From Desulfoluna spongiiphila (GTDB lineage Bacteria > Desulfobacterota > Desulfobacteria > Desulfobacterales > Desulfolunaceae), in assembly GCF_900101345.1 (NCBI RefSeq), contig NZ_FMUX01000010.1, positions 103,091 through 167,090 on the forward strand: a stretch of 64,000 nt of DNA. Direction: 5' to 3'. Shown piece after piece: positions 53,411 to 62,975 of this stretch (within the stretch, counting starts at the first letter, position 1; each line of letters begins with the position of its first letter). The notes under the pieces are model-generated. The model was given only the letters and a program-made list of their open reading frames with translations, searched no databases and was not told where the DNA came from. A program made the translations under genes and the position numbers.

Positions 53411-54280
53411 TCAAAATGTCAACAACAATTCAGCCAAAAACAACTGCCACCCGGCATATTGTTCCGGCTTTTCCTCCCTCAGGCACATGAGCAGCGTTTC
53501 CCCCGCCTGCGCCCCTTGGGGCTCACGGAAAAGACCGAATACCGACGAACCGCTACCGGACATCAGCACGCCATCCGCACCGGCTAACTCCAGTGCCTTT
53601 CTGGCGTCCCCGACAGCCGGTGACAGCATCTGCGCAGGGGGTTCCAAGTCGTTATGAAGGTGATGGAGAGGATCGATCACCCCTTCATTCAACAGACGAC
53701 TTTTAATTTTTTTTTGGCTTTTTGTCAATCCCAATTTGAGATTTTTGTAGACTTCCGCCGTGGATAACCCCGTGCCCGGATAGATAATTAGCAGGTGATA
53801 CGGCTTGATGGCCGGTAAAACCTCAAAACACTCGCCCACACCCGTGGCCAGAACCGGGGTGCATCGGATAAAAAAAGGGACATCGGCCCCCAGCTTGAGT
53901 GCCATGCTCTCCAGGGACGCCTCATCAAAGGGACGTCCGTACAGGGAGTTTAACCCCTTGAGAACCGTTGCCGCGTTCCCGCTCCCGCCGCCAAGACCGG
54001 CACCGGGGGGAATACGCTTGTCAATGGCAATGCGGCAGCCCCCCGCAAGGCCCGCGGCCTCAAAAAAAAGGGCGGCGGCGCGCCAGGCGAGATTGGTCTC
54101 ATCTTCAGGGACCCCGGGGTAGTCACAGGAAAGGGAGATCCCCGTGTCCGCAGGCTCGATCACAATGCGGTCGTACAAACCGACACCGCACATCAACGAG
54201 CAGAGATCATGGTACCCGTTTTCACGCCTGCCCGTCACATGCAGAAAAAGGTTCACCTTGGCAGGACTCTTGAGTTCCAC
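53411..54280 (-). CDS. ispE: 4-diphosphocytidyl-2-C-methyl-D-erythritol kinase
   Basis: The 289-residue protein is the GHMP kinase of the MEP isoprenoid pathway. It has SPAKVNLFLHVTGRRENGYHDL at the start, the ATP loop PPGAGLGGGSGNAA (about 92-105), LGADVPFF and a C-terminal MSGSGSSVFGLF. It phosphorylates CDP-methylerythritol. It starts at the ATG one base after the DUF1844 gene stop, so the two are tightly linked. Confidence 0.94.
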   Translation of the reverse strand: MELKSPAKVNLFLHVTGRRENGYHDLCSLMCGVGLYDRIVIEPADTGISLSCDYPGVPEDETNLAWRAAALFFEAAGLAGGCRIAIDKRIPPGAGLGGGSGNAATVLKGLNSLYGRPFDEASLESMALKLGADVPFFIRCTPVLATGVGECFEVLPAIKPYHLLIIYPGTGLSTAEVYKNLKLGLTKSQKKIKSRLLNEGVIDPLHHLHNDLEPPAQMLSPAVGDARKALELAGADGVLMSGSGSSVFGLFREPQGAQAGETLLMCLREEKPEQYAGWQLFLAELLLTF

Positions 54281-54601
54281 TTACGCTCCTTGCTCCTTGA
54301 GCTTGACATACATCATCCGCAGATCGTGGAGCATGTTGGACAACAGGTTGATCTCCTCGTCGGTGAGGTTGCCGGCGGTCTTTGCCTCCAGCATCCCCAG
54401 GATATCGATGGTCTGCTTGGCCAGGGGCAGATTGATCGCCTTGGCCCCGCCACCGGGTGCGGTGATCATCCCCAGGTGCACCAGCGCCGATGAGTTCAGG
54501 GAAAAAATAAAGGTGGAAAAATTGATGCCGGGCAAGGGAGGGGCTTCCTGCCCGCCCTTTGGTCCCGCCGCCTCATTGGTTGCGTTATCCTGCTTTTCCA
54601 T
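54281..54601 (-). CDS. DUF1844 family protein
   Basis: The 106-residue protein has a charged, proline-rich leader, then the DUF1844 core: FSTFIFSLNSSALVHLG, AKQTIDILGMLEAKTAGNLTDEE and LLSNMLHDLRMMYVKL. Function is unknown. It often lies beside ispE or related housekeeping genes in this phylum. No TM segment, so probably cytoplasmic. Confidence 0.85.
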   Translation of the reverse strand: MEKQDNATNEAAGPKGGQEAPPLPGINFSTFIFSLNSSALVHLGMITAPGGGAKAINLPLAKQTIDILGMLEAKTAGNLTDEEINLLSNMLHDLRMMYVKLKEQGA

Positions 54602-54738
54602 GGTGCCTTATCCTTGCCGATTGGTAGAAAGCGCTTGCCGCACATGCCCGGCCTTTCCGCCGGCCGGAGCAGTCCGTACGTCAACTGGCCCACTATAAAA
54701 AAACAAAGGCCCGACATCAAGGGCGAGTTCTCGCCGCC

Positions 54739-55620
54739 CTACAGAAGATCCAGGGAATTCAGCAGGGGGCGCGGGTCCACCAGGTGCTTTTTGACCCAGT
54801 TTTCGTGGCCGGGGAGCCGGGCAGCCAGGCCGATCAATTCGGAAATATAAAAGACCGGCAGGGGCTCCACCTCTTTGCCCCGAAGCTCCAGATTGACCTG
54901 ACACAGAGGGCAAAAGGCGATGATGCAGTTGGCCCCGGCCCGCCGGGCATGATCCCGGATCCGGTCCACCATGCCGTCCACCATATCGGGTTTGGTCACG
55001 GCCAGGTGGGAGCCGCAGCACTGCTTGCTGTAACTCCAGTCCGGGGTTTCCACATCCAGAACGTTCACCAGCCTCTTGAGCTTTTTTTCGTAGGGCCGGA
55101 TATCGAATCCGGTGATCCACTCGGGCCGGGTCAGCAGGCAGCCGAAATAGAGGACGCCGCGGAGCCCCTCAAGGGGGTTGACCACGGCCTTTTCAAACAC
55201 CACGGGCGCATCGGAGAGGATCTCCGGGGTGAACTTCAACCGCACACCGCCCTCGTACTCCCTGCCGCAGGCCTTGGCCAGCTTGGCGTTCATGCTCGCG
55301 TCCGTGGCAAGGATTTTCTCCGCGGTCCGCAGGCGCACAAAACAGCTCGGACAGACCACGTACAGGTCGTCGATCCCCTGGCGCTCGGCCAGGAGAATAT
55401 TCCGGCCCGCAAGGAGGGTGGCATAGTCGGGGTTCACGCTGTGGGCCGGGGAGGCCCCGCAGCAGTTCCAATCCTCCAAGGGTTCCACCCAGGTCCCCAT
55501 GAGCCGGAACATCTGGAACAGGGAGGTACCGAAATCCCGGGCCGATGACATCAGGGAGCAGCCGGGGTAGTAGTGCACGCGCCGCAGTCTCTTTTCACCT
55601 GTGCTCTTTGCGTTACTCAT
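54739..55620 (-). CDS. HdrB-like heterodisulfide reductase subunit (CCG domains)
   Basis: The 293-residue protein has two CCG-type cysteine-rich domains: YYPGCSLMSS, DWNCCGASPAHS and VVCPSCF in the first half, then YFGCLLTRP, KQCCGSHLAV and AFCPLCQVNLE in the second. HdrB carries noncubane 4Fe-4S clusters that split a disulfide. Paired with HdrC it may reduce a disulfide such as DsrC trisulfide or another heterodisulfide. No HdrA or DsrC gene is in the window. The start overlaps the end of the HdrC-like gene by eight bases. Confidence 0.85.
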   Translation of the reverse strand: MSNAKSTGEKRLRRVHYYPGCSLMSSARDFGTSLFQMFRLMGTWVEPLEDWNCCGASPAHSVNPDYATLLAGRNILLAERQGIDDLYVVCPSCFVRLRTAEKILATDASMNAKLAKACGREYEGGVRLKFTPEILSDAPVVFEKAVVNPLEGLRGVLYFGCLLTRPEWITGFDIRPYEKKLKRLVNVLDVETPDWSYSKQCCGSHLAVTKPDMVDGMVDRIRDHARRAGANCIIAFCPLCQVNLELRGKEVEPLPVFYISELIGLAARLPGHENWVKKHLVDPRPLLNSLDLL

Positions 55621-56143
55621 CGCAGGCCTCCCTGATTTTTTTCATGATCTCTTTGTGTTTCACGCTGCTGGGCAAAAGCTCAAGCCGCCCCAGGCGAAAC
55701 ATCTTCATGCCCATGGCTGCGTCCTGGAAGAGGTTCCCCGTGGCAAGCTTGTAGCGGGCCATGAATTCCAGCTCGTAGATGCGGCCCCGCTTGTGGACCT
55801 GCTTCAAAAACTCCCGGTGAAAAGCCCAGATGTCTTTTTCCCCCACCTTGACCTCCTCGGTCAGGGCAATCTCGCGCAGGGCATCCATCATGTAGGGGAT
55901 GTGCACCCGGTTGGGGCACTCGGTCACACAGGCGTAGCACCCGATGCAGAGCCAGATGGCCCGGCTCTCCAAAACCTCTTTTTTCATACCCAGCTGGATC
56001 ATCCGAAGGATCTGGTTGGGCAGATAATCCATGCCGTGGGCCACCGGGCACCCGCCCGAGCAGCACATGCAGTGGAAGCACCTGGAAAGGTCCTGGCCGC
56101 TTTTGGCCGAAACCTCCTCGAAAAACGAATGATCAACCTTCAT
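55613..56143 (-). CDS. HdrC-like iron-sulfur protein
   Basis: The 176-residue protein has two 4Fe-4S motifs, CFHCMCCSGGCP at about 22-33 and CIGCYACVTECP at about 66-77, in the order of HdrC subunits. The rest is helical. It would pass electrons to the HdrB-like protein, with which it overlaps. It is probably the first gene of the series running to pth. Confidence 0.86.
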   Translation of the reverse strand: MKVDHSFFEEVSAKSGQDLSRCFHCMCCSGGCPVAHGMDYLPNQILRMIQLGMKKEVLESRAIWLCIGCYACVTECPNRVHIPYMMDALREIALTEEVKVGEKDIWAFHREFLKQVHKRGRIYELEFMARYKLATGNLFQDAAMGMKMFRLGRLELLPSSVKHKEIMKKIREACDE

Positions 56144-56746
56144 ATCAAGCCACCCGGATATTTCACCGAGACCACGCGCCCCGACAGGACGGCGACATCA
56201 TCGGTGCGGTTGCAAAAACAGGCGCCCCGGCCTTTTAGACCCCGCATACGCGGCACCCGACGGACCGAACCACACAGAGGAACGGCACACACAGCCTCCG
56301 CCCTCAAAACCGAGCCCCTGCCGCTTTTAGCGACAGCGACACCTCGCCTGGAACAAAAGGGGGTGTGTCATTTTCTAACTGTTTCCTCATCCTGTCAAGC
56401 CATTGTCCCTTGAGGGGGATACGCAGGGAAACCCCACGACCTGACGCCCATTCGGAAAATGTGCAACAATGGCAGAGGGTAACACCTCGGACAAGGTCCG
56501 CGTTTATACCTAATGGGCAAAAGAATGTCAACAAGGGCAGAATGCACCATTTTACAGATGGTAAATTTTGCCGTCTCGTATCTTCAACCTTTTTAATTGA
56601 TTAACTTGATAAATCAGATTTCTAACAACAGCCAGACGGCCCTTCACGGGAAACAGTCAAGCAAGTCATCCCCCCCACAGGAACGCGGGACGCCACAACA
56701 AAGGACGGCCCGTTACCTGAACAGGGTCCTGGCCGAGCCGGAAAGA
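56144..56746. other. intergenic region, nothing recognised
   Basis: About 600 bases between the HdrC-like gene and the end of rsmI. Open frames are short, without binding sites. No repeat of the dispersed family and no clear terminator is seen. It should contain the promoter of the hdr-ispE series. Confidence 0.5.
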
Positions 56747-57619
56747 TCAGGTATCGCCGGAGAGCCGCACCACCGCGTCATACACCTCCCCCTTGGGAAG
56801 GCCCAGGCGCTTGGCAAGGGACTTGGCAAGGCGGGACGGCGACTCTTCGGAGCCTTCAAGGGCCCGGCGGACCTCTTCATCAAGATCGGCAACCGGAGGC
56901 GCGGCGGTCTCTGTGGCACCCCCCACCATCAAGGTACACTCGCCCTTCACCGAGGGGCGTGCGCCAAGGTCACGGGCGATGGTCGAAAGGGTTCCCCGGA
57001 GGAACTCTTCATGGCGCTTGGTCAACTCCCGCGCCAGCACCGCCGGACGATCCCCAAGAATAGACTCCAGCTCGCCCAGGAGCCGCTGAATGCGGGAGGG
57101 GGATTCGTACAACACAAAGGTATGGGACAGGGGGGCCAGGGCCGTGAGGATATCACGACGTTTGCCCTGTTTTTTCGGAAGAAAGCCCTGATAATGAAAG
57201 GCATCCGTGGGAAGGCCTGCGGCGGCAAGCCCAGCCAAAAGGGCAGACGCACCGGGAACGGGCACCACGCGGACCCCTTCACGGGTGGCCGCGGAGACCA
57301 GCCGGTACCCGGGATCTGAAATACAGGGCGTCCCCGCATCGGTGACAAGGGCCACGCTCTCACCGGCCAGAATCTTGGCAACGATGCGCGATGCGCGCTC
57401 CTCCTCATTGTGCTCGTGGAGGGCCATCATGCGCGTTGTGATCTCGTAAGCGGACAGGAGCTTGCGGGTGTGCCGCGTGTCTTCGGCGGCGATGAGGGAC
57501 ACCTCTTTCAGGACACGAAGCGCCCGAAGGGTAATGTCCTCTAAGTTTCCGATGGGGGTTGAGACAATATAGAGGGCAGGACCGTCGTCCTGTCTATCGG
57601 ATGGGGATGGGAAAGGCAT
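56747..57619 (-). CDS. rsmI: 16S rRNA (cytidine(1402)-2'-O)-methyltransferase
   Basis: The 290-residue protein has RsmI motifs: LYIVSTPIGNLEDITLRAL near the start, AEDTRHTRKLL, VALVTDAGTPCISDPGYRLV and PGASALLAGLAAAGLP, with LTKRHEEFLRG later. It methylates the decoding centre of 16S rRNA. It overlaps the end of yraN. The ATG at 57619 is used; a TTG lies two codons upstream. Confidence 0.95.
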   Translation of the reverse strand: MPFPSPSDRQDDGPALYIVSTPIGNLEDITLRALRVLKEVSLIAAEDTRHTRKLLSAYEITTRMMALHEHNEEERASRIVAKILAGESVALVTDAGTPCISDPGYRLVSAATREGVRVVPVPGASALLAGLAAAGLPTDAFHYQGFLPKKQGKRRDILTALAPLSHTFVLYESPSRIQRLLGELESILGDRPAVLARELTKRHEEFLRGTLSTIARDLGARPSVKGECTLMVGGATETAAPPVADLDEEVRRALEGSEESPSRLAKSLAKRLGLPKGEVYDAVVRLSGDT

Positions 57620-57965
57620 TTTCAATCACCTGGACGTTGGAGGCTCCGCCACCGGCCATGATGGCCACCACATCAAACCGAGCCGGCCGGCAAAGGGCAT
57701 CGCGGCTTTTCAGCCAGTAAAGGGCCGCACGGGCCAGGGTGGCCTGCTTTGAACGGGTGACAGCCTCTTCGGGGCGGCCGAACAACAGGGTGGTTCGCGC
57801 CTTGACCTCCACAAAGACAAGGGTCTCTCCGTCCTCGGCCACGATATCAATCTCCCCCAAAGGGGTGACGGCATTCATGGCAAGGATTCGATACCCTCGG
57901 CGTTTCAGGTGGCGGGCGGCCCGCTTTTCACTGCGCCGCCCAAACCGCATGCGGGCAAAGGACAT
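57594..57965 (-). CDS. yraN: YraN/UPF0102 family nuclease-like protein
   Basis: The 123-residue product has the endonuclease-like UPF0102 core: RSEKRAARHLKRRGYRILAMN, GEIDIVAEDGETLVFVEVKAR (the D-ExK pattern) and RFDVVAI. Function is not well established. The start is ATG 57965 with GGAGG upstream. A longer frame upstream overlaps rnhB and is not used. It overlaps rsmI by 26 bases. Confidence 0.9.
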   Translation of the reverse strand: MSFARMRFGRRSEKRAARHLKRRGYRILAMNAVTPLGEIDIVAEDGETLVFVEVKARTTLLFGRPEEAVTRSKQATLARAALYWLKSRDALCRPARFDVVAIMAGGGASNVQVIENAFPIPIR

Positions 57966-57999
57966 GATCCCTCCGGGCTGGTTTCCCGGGGCAAAGCCG

Positions 58000-58632
58000 T
58001 CACGCGACGTGTTCGGCCACGCCTCTGAAGGTCTTGCGATGGATGGGGGTGGGGCCGAAGGTGGCAATGGCCTCCTTGTGGGCCTTGGTGGGGTACCCTT
58101 TGTGGCCGGCAAGTCCGTATTCGGGATAGAGCTCGGCGTACTCAGCCATCATCCGGTCCCGAACCACCTTGGCCACAATGGAAGCCGAGGCGATGGAGGC
58201 AGACCGGGAGTCGCCTTTCACCAGGGGTTCCTGGGCAAGGGGCATGGGCACCTCGAACTTTCCGTCCACAAGGAGGAAATCCGGGGTATCCCCAAGGTCT
58301 GTCACCGCCTCACGCATGGCCGCAAGGCTCGCCTGGAGAATATTGATGGTGTCGATGGTTTCGGCATCCACAATCCCGACACCCACAGCCGTTGCCTCGG
58401 CACGGATGTAGTCGTAGAGTCTGTCCCGTTTTTTGGGGGTGAGTTTCTTGGAGTCGGTGATCTCACCGACCTCAAACCCGGCGGGCAGGATAACCGCCGC
58501 AGCCACCACCGGTCCGGCCAGGGGGCCCCTGCCGGCTTCATCCACCCCCGCCACACGCAAAAAGCCGTTCGAAACGGCTTTTTTTTCATAGGTCCACATG
58601 GGTGCAAACCCTTTATCGCAAAATGTCTCCAT
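58000..58632 (-). CDS. rnhB: ribonuclease HII
   Basis: The product removes ribonucleotides from DNA. It has VAGVDEAGRGPLAGPV (catalytic Asp and Glu), DSKKLTPKKRDRLYDYI, LVDGKFEVP and SASIVAKVVRDRMM. ATG 58632 gives 210 residues. ATG 58599 is an alternative giving 199. The exact start is unclear, because a perfect terminator-like hairpin (58559-58586) lies inside the first codons. It follows rplS by about 50 bases. Confidence 0.92.
   Translation of the reverse strand: METFCDKGFAPMWTYEKKAVSNGFLRVAGVDEAGRGPLAGPVVAAAVILPAGFEVGEITDSKKLTPKKRDRLYDYIRAEATAVGVGIVDAETIDTINILQASLAAMREAVTDLGDTPDFLLVDGKFEVPMPLAQEPLVKGDSRSASIASASIVAKVVRDRMMAEYAELYPEYGLAGHKGYPTKAHKEAIATFGPTPIHRKTFRGVAEHVA
58559..58586 (-). 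terminator. terminator-like hairpin inside the 5' end of rnhB
   Basis: AAAAAGCCGTT and AACGGCTTTTT (58559-58569 and 58573-58583) are perfect inverted repeats around a three-base loop. On the minus strand it gives a short GC stem followed by five Ts, an intrinsic terminator shape located about 95 bases past the rplS stop. It is also within the coding part of rnhB. Confidence 0.6.
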
Positions 58633-58678
58633 GGCACGCGGCCCGGATTGAATCAATCCGGACCAGCCACGAATCGGA

Positions 58679-59026
58679 TTAGTGAAGGCGACGCTCTTTG
58701 ATACGTGCTGCCTTACCTCGCAGGTTGCGGAGGTAGTAGATACGAGCACGACGAACACGGCCGCGGGTCACCACTTCAATGTGGTCGACACTGGGGGAGT
58801 GCAGGGGAAAGACCCTCTCCACACCGATGCCGTTGGAGATCTTGCGCACGGTGAAACGTGCATTGACCCCGCCCTTGCTCTTGCTGATTACAACCCCTTC
58901 AAATACCTGAATACGGGTTTTTTCACCCTCGACAATTTTCACATGAACCCGAATCGTATCGCCGGCCACAAAGTGAGGTACGTCGAGGCGCATCTGCTCT
59001 TTTTCGATTTTGGTAATTATATCCAT
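58679..59026 (-). CDS. rplS: 50S ribosomal protein L19
   Basis: The 115-residue protein has the L19 patterns [52 protein letters not shown] and a basic C-terminus ([20 protein letters not shown]). It lies in the standard order rpsP-rimM-trmD-rplS. Length is normal. Confidence 0.97.
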   Translation of the reverse strand: MDIITKIEKEQMRLDVPHFVAGDTIRVHVKIVEGEKTRIQVFEGVVISKSKGGVNARFTVRKISNGIGVERVFPLHSPSVDHIEVVTRGRVRRARIYYLRNLRGKAARIKERRLH

Positions 59027-59150
59027 TATTTACTCCCAAACGTAAAATTGGTCACCGTATAGTCTAACAAATCCGGTAATCAATATCAGACATCCCAAAG
59101 GGCGTCAATATCGATAATCAATAAAAACACCGACGCACCCATTCCCGCCG

Positions 59151-59738
59151 TTACCGCCCTAAGAGGCGATCCAGTATAATCGCCACAGCGGCTCGCACCG
59201 GAAGATGGTTGTAATGCGTTCCCCCGTCCACGGGTTCCAGCACATGATCCGCCGACGCTATCACATCATCGGTGACTCCCCATGCTGTTCCGAAGATCAG
59301 CACCATGGGCCGGCCTTCCATCAGGCACTCCCGACCCGCCTGCCACGACAGGGCATCGGCGCATCGCCGTGCCGACGTAGCCACCACACAGGGCGTTTGC
59401 CCCGACTCATTGCGAATCTCCGCCACCACGTCGTCAAGGGACCCGCGGATCTTGACAAGTTCCAGGGCCTCTTTCCGCGCAGGGTTGAGCTCGCCACCCC
59501 GGCCGGTGGTCCAGTGGGCGACGATTTTTTCCGTCAGCACCTTCTGATCTTCCAGGGTGGTCACGATGTAATACCCTTTGACACCGAAGGTCCGTGAGGT
59601 CCTCGCGATATCATGGATATCCAGGTTCGTCACCGCCGAGCAGATGGTTTCACCGGTTTTGTTTCGCACCGGATGATGAACCAGAACCACATGAAGGTCC
59701 GCCTGTGTTACGTTACCGTCACCCGACAAGCTCTTCAA
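59151..59738 (-). CDS. SPOUT-fold RNA methyltransferase-like protein
   Basis: The protein of about 195 residues resembles a small family of predicted SPOUT RNA methyltransferases (PF09936-like) that sit between trmD and rplS in this phylum. It has [37 protein letters not shown] and a C-terminal [13 protein letters not shown] and [22 protein letters not shown], the last part fitting a SAM-binding knot. The target is unknown. The start is a TTG that overlaps trmD; 59738 and 59729 are both possible. Confidence 0.78.
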   Translation of the reverse strand: MKSLSGDGNVTQADLHVVLVHHPVRNKTGETICSAVTNLDIHDIARTSRTFGVKGYYIVTTLEDQKVLTEKIVAHWTTGRGGELNPARKEALELVKIRGSLDDVVAEIRNESGQTPCVVATSARRCADALSWQAGRECLMEGRPMVLIFGTAWGVTDDVIASADHVLEPVDGGTHYNHLPVRAAVAIILDRLLGR

Positions 59739-60465
59739 TCCTTCTGCACCATTCGGTTAACACGTGTTTCTCCTCGCGGCTGAACTCCCGCTTTTCAAGC
59801 AGGTCCGGCCTTTTGAGAAAAGTACGGATGAGGGAAGTTTCCCTGCGCCACTTCTCAATCTCGGCGTGGTTTCCGGACATCAAAACATCCGGCACCCCCT
59901 CGCCTCCAAAGACAGATGGCCTGGTGTAGTGCGCGTGTTCCAGAAGCCCGCCGGAAAAGGAATCCTTTTCGGCCGACTCGTCTCCCCCCAGCACTCCGGG
60001 CAAAAGGCGTGTCACCGCATCAACGATCACCATGGCAGCAAGTTCCCCGCCGGTCATCACGTAATCTCCGATGGATACCTCGTCATCCACCATTTCCTGG
60101 CAGATCCTCTCATCCACCCCCTCGTAGCGGCCACAAATAAAAATCAGACCGTCAGACGCAGCAAAATATTGCGCCATGGCCTGATCAAAGGGCCGTCCCT
60201 GGGGAGTCAGAAGAATCCGCCGTGCGGTGGGAGCTATCTCAGAGGCCGCGCCAATGGCTCGGGAAAGCGGTTCCGGTTTCATAACCATTCCGCATCCGCC
60301 GCCATAAGGCTTGTCGTCGGTTACCCTGTGCTTTCCATCGGCATAGTCACGGATGTTCAAGGCCCGGGCATCAATGATTCCACGTTCCACGGCAAGACGA
60401 AGCATGCCGCTTTCCAGAAACGGGTTGATCATCTCAGGAAAGATCGTCAGAACTACAAACTTCAC
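59719..60465 (-). CDS. trmD: tRNA (guanine-N1)-methyltransferase
   Basis: The 248-residue protein has the TrmD SPOUT domain: [66 protein letters not shown] and [17 protein letters not shown]. It makes m1G37 in tRNA. It overlaps rimM by four bases and the SPOUT gene by 20 bases. Length is normal. Confidence 0.97.
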   Translation of the reverse strand: MKFVVLTIFPEMINPFLESGMLRLAVERGIIDARALNIRDYADGKHRVTDDKPYGGGCGMVMKPEPLSRAIGAASEIAPTARRILLTPQGRPFDQAMAQYFAASDGLIFICGRYEGVDERICQEMVDDEVSIGDYVMTGGELAAMVIVDAVTRLLPGVLGGDESAEKDSFSGGLLEHAHYTRPSVFGGEGVPDVLMSGNHAEIEKWRRETSLIRTFLKRPDLLEKREFSREEKHVLTEWCRRIEELVG

Positions 60466-60986
60466 AACAACCCCTCCGGAAGATCCACCACCATGGTCCC
60501 CTGATCCAGGTCGATCTCCTTCAACACCGACGCAAGGGCCGGCACAAGGATCTCTTTTTTCCCATCCTTAACCACATACACATCGTTGCTTCCCGTCGGG
60601 AAAATGGAGTCCACCATCCCAAGGAAAACCCCGTCCACCGTCTCGACCCGAAGCCCGATGATGTCCACCCAGTAATAGGAGCCATCCTCGGGTTCCGGAA
60701 GGTCGTCGCGATCCACAAAGAGCTCGCTTCCGACCAACGGTTCCAGGGTGTTGATGTGTCCCACCTCCTTAAAGGTGAGGAGCAGCCCCTTTTTATGGGG
60801 AGCTGCACTCTGCACGGTCAGCACGATATCACCACCCGGTGCCGCAGCAGTCAGCTGTGTGCCCTTCTCGAAGGAGTCCATGGACTCCGCCCAGGAATAG
60901 ACACGCGCCCCGCCTTTCAGCCCGTGGGTGCCGATGATCTTGCCGATGGCTATACGCCTGTTTCCCGAATCGCTCTTACTCGACAA
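60462..60986 (-). CDS. rimM: ribosome maturation factor RimM
   Basis: The 174-residue protein has RimM features: [19 protein letters not shown] at the start, [24 protein letters not shown] in the middle, and a PRC-barrel C-terminus with [37 protein letters not shown]. It aids 30S head assembly. It overlaps khpA and trmD by a few bases. Confidence 0.95.
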   Translation of the reverse strand: MSSKSDSGNRRIAIGKIIGTHGLKGGARVYSWAESMDSFEKGTQLTAAAPGGDIVLTVQSAAPHKKGLLLTFKEVGHINTLEPLVGSELFVDRDDLPEPEDGSYYWVDIIGLRVETVDGVFLGMVDSIFPTGSNDVYVVKDGKKEILVPALASVLKEIDLDQGTMVVDLPEGLL

Positions 60987-61206
60987 TTTCCAGAACAGTC
61001 CTCTTCTTCACCTTAGCAGATGCTGCACTGAGAATTGTCCTCATAGCGCGTGCAGTACGTCCCTGTTTACCTATCACTTTTCCCAAATCCTCTTTCGCCA
61101 CCTTCAACTCGAGAACAGACGTCTGATTGCCTTCCACTTCAGAAACCACAACTTCATCCGGGTTGTCCACAAGGGCCTGGGCAATATAGTTGATCAGCTC
61201 TTTCAT
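60976..61206 (-). CDS. khpA: KH-domain RNA-binding protein KhpA
   Basis: The 76-residue protein is a small KH-domain protein with [20 protein letters not shown], the conserved GxxG-type loop (GKQG). It binds RNA, often with KhpB. ATG 61206 has AAGGAGATG upstream. A longer frame begins seven codons earlier. It sits between rpsP and rimM, as in many bacteria. Confidence 0.93.
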   Translation of the reverse strand: MKELINYIAQALVDNPDEVVVSEVEGNQTSVLELKVAKEDLGKVIGKQGRTARAMRTILSAASAKVKKRTVLEIVE

Positions 61207-61251
61207 CTCGCATCTCCTTTCGGGCATATGAGAATTGGGTTCGTGCGTAGA

Positions 61252-61506
61252 TTAGCTGGCAGAAGCCGGCTCGCCTTCCTTTTTCAGGATGTCGCGAACC
61301 GTATCGGTCGGAATGGCACCTTCGCCAAGCCAGTAGCCCACGCGGTCTTGTTTTACAGTCACTTTTGCAGGGTCCTTGAGCGGATCGTAGGTTCCGACGA
61401 TCTCAAGAAACCGGCCGTCTCGTCGTGCTTCAGAATCGGCCACCACAATACGGTAAAAAGGCTTCTTCTTGGCCCCACCCCTTGCTAATCGGATCTTTAC
61501 TGCCAT
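61252..61506 (-). CDS. rpsP: 30S ribosomal protein S16
   Basis: The 84-residue protein has the S16 patterns [23 protein letters not shown] and [12 protein letters not shown]. Length is normal. It follows ffh by about 20 bases. Confidence 0.97.
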   Translation of the reverse strand: MAVKIRLARGGAKKKPFYRIVVADSEARRDGRFLEIVGTYDPLKDPAKVTVKQDRVGYWLGEGAIPTDTVRDILKKEGEPASAS

Positions 61507-61526
61507 TGCTTTTTCTTTCTCCTCAT

Positions 61527-62855
61527 CTAAAACGGAAGCATGCCCCGTAAGGATCGCATGCCGCCTTTATTGAATTTTTTCATCATTTTCATCATCTGGG
61601 TGTAGTTCTTCAGGAGTTTGTTCACATCCTGCACCGAGGTCCCACTCCCCATGGCGATACGCTTCCGGCGGCTGCCATTGATAATGGCATGTTTGCGCCG
61701 CTCTTCCGCCGTCATGGAGTTGATGATGGCCTCGATGCGGATAATCTCCCGATCATCCACTTCCAGGTTCTTCAGCTGTTTATTTCCCGACACCCCGGGA
61801 AGCATCTTCAGCATATCACCCAGCGACCCCATTTTGCGAATGGAAACCAGTTGATCCCTGAAATCCTCCAGAGTGAATTGATTCTTACGTAACTTTTTCT
61901 CAAGGTCCTGGGCCTTCTTTTCATCCACCATCTCCGCGGCTTTCTCGATCAGGGTGAGGGTATCCCCCATGCCCAGAATACGAGACGCCATCCGGTCGGG
62001 ATGAAACGGTTCCAGAGCGCTTGATTTTTCACCAGTACCGATAAACTTGATCGGCTTGCCGGTGACGGCCTTGATGGAGAGGGCCGCCCCTCCCCTTGCA
62101 TCGCCGTCCATCTTGGTCAGGACCACACCACCGAGGTCCAAGGCACCGTCGAAGGACTTGGCTATATTCACGGCATCCTGGCCGGTCATGGCATCGGCCA
62201 CCAGAAGGATGTCCGAAGGGGCTACCTCGGACTTGATCCGGACCAGCTCGGCCATGAGCTCCTCGTCCACGTGGAGCCGACCCGCCGTATCCAGAATCAG
62301 GGTATCGCATCCGTTCTGCTGTGCCGCAGCCCGGGCCGACCGACAGATGTCGACCGGATCCATGCCCACTTCGGAATCAAAGACAGGCACATCCAGCTGG
62401 GACGCCAGTTTTTTCAATTGATCGATGGCCGCGGGGCGGTAGACGTCCGCAGGCACCAGGAAGGGTTTTCGTCCCTTTTTGCGGAGATAAAGCGCCAGCT
62501 TACCGGCCGTGGTTGTCTTACCGGAACCCTGGAGCCCTGTCAACATCACAGAGACCGGTTTCTCTCCGGCAAGGACCAGATCCTCATGGCTCTCGCCCAT
62601 GAGGTCGGCCAGGGCGTCGTTGACGATCTTCACAACCTGCTGGCCGGGGGTGAGACTCTCCATCACCTCGTGGCCCAGGGCACGTTCCTTGATCTCGCCA
62701 ACAAAGGTCTTGGCTACCTTATAATGAACATCCGCCTCAAGGAGGGCCATGCGCACCTCTTTGAGGGCGCCGTCGATGTTCTTCTCCGTGAGTTTACCAT
62801 GTCCCCTCAGGTCTTTAAGGACCGACGTCAGCTTTTCGGTTAAATTATCGAACAT
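61527..62855 (-). CDS. ffh: signal recognition particle GTPase Ffh
   Basis: The 442-residue protein is the SRP54 homologue. It has an N domain and a G domain with [17 protein letters not shown] (P-loop), [13 protein letters not shown] and [19 protein letters not shown] methionine-rich M domain binds SRP RNA ([16 protein letters not shown] region and the C-terminal MMKMMKKF). It targets membrane proteins to the translocon. It is the first gene of the series and divergent from rlmN. Confidence 0.97.
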   Translation of the reverse strand: MFDNLTEKLTSVLKDLRGHGKLTEKNIDGALKEVRMALLEADVHYKVAKTFVGEIKERALGHEVMESLTPGQQVVKIVNDALADLMGESHEDLVLAGEKPVSVMLTGLQGSGKTTTAGKLALYLRKKGRKPFLVPADVYRPAAIDQLKKLASQLDVPVFDSEVGMDPVDICRSARAAAQQNGCDTLILDTAGRLHVDEELMAELVRIKSEVAPSDILLVADAMTGQDAVNIAKSFDGALDLGGVVLTKMDGDARGGAALSIKAVTGKPIKFIGTGEKSSALEPFHPDRMASRILGMGDTLTLIEKAAEMVDEKKAQDLEKKLRKNQFTLEDFRDQLVSIRKMGSLGDMLKMLPGVSGNKQLKNLEVDDREIIRIEAIINSMTAEERRKHAIINGSRRKRIAMGSGTSVQDVNKLLKNYTQMMKMMKKFNKGGMRSLRGMLPF

Positions 62856-62901
62856 ACAACCTTAAATCGTTATCAGAGGCGACAGGGGCGCATGAAAGTC
62901 A

Positions 62902-62930
62902 TTGAAATTTTTACCGGATAAGGGTATACC
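62902..62930 (+). promoter_or_regulatory. candidate sigma-70 promoter for rlmN
   Basis: TTGAAA (62902-62907), 17 bases, then TATACC (62925-62930) form a plausible promoter in the divergent spacer between ffh and rlmN, about 45 bases before the rlmN start. Confidence 0.5.
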
Positions 62931-62975
62931 AAGAAAAAGAAACTCCTTATTATACACGATTCCCATGGAAAATAT

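Noticed and set aside
57966..58112. N-terminal extension of yraN (49 residues)
   Set aside because: Overlaps rnhB, is proline-rich without similarity, and the inner ATG has a GGAGG site.
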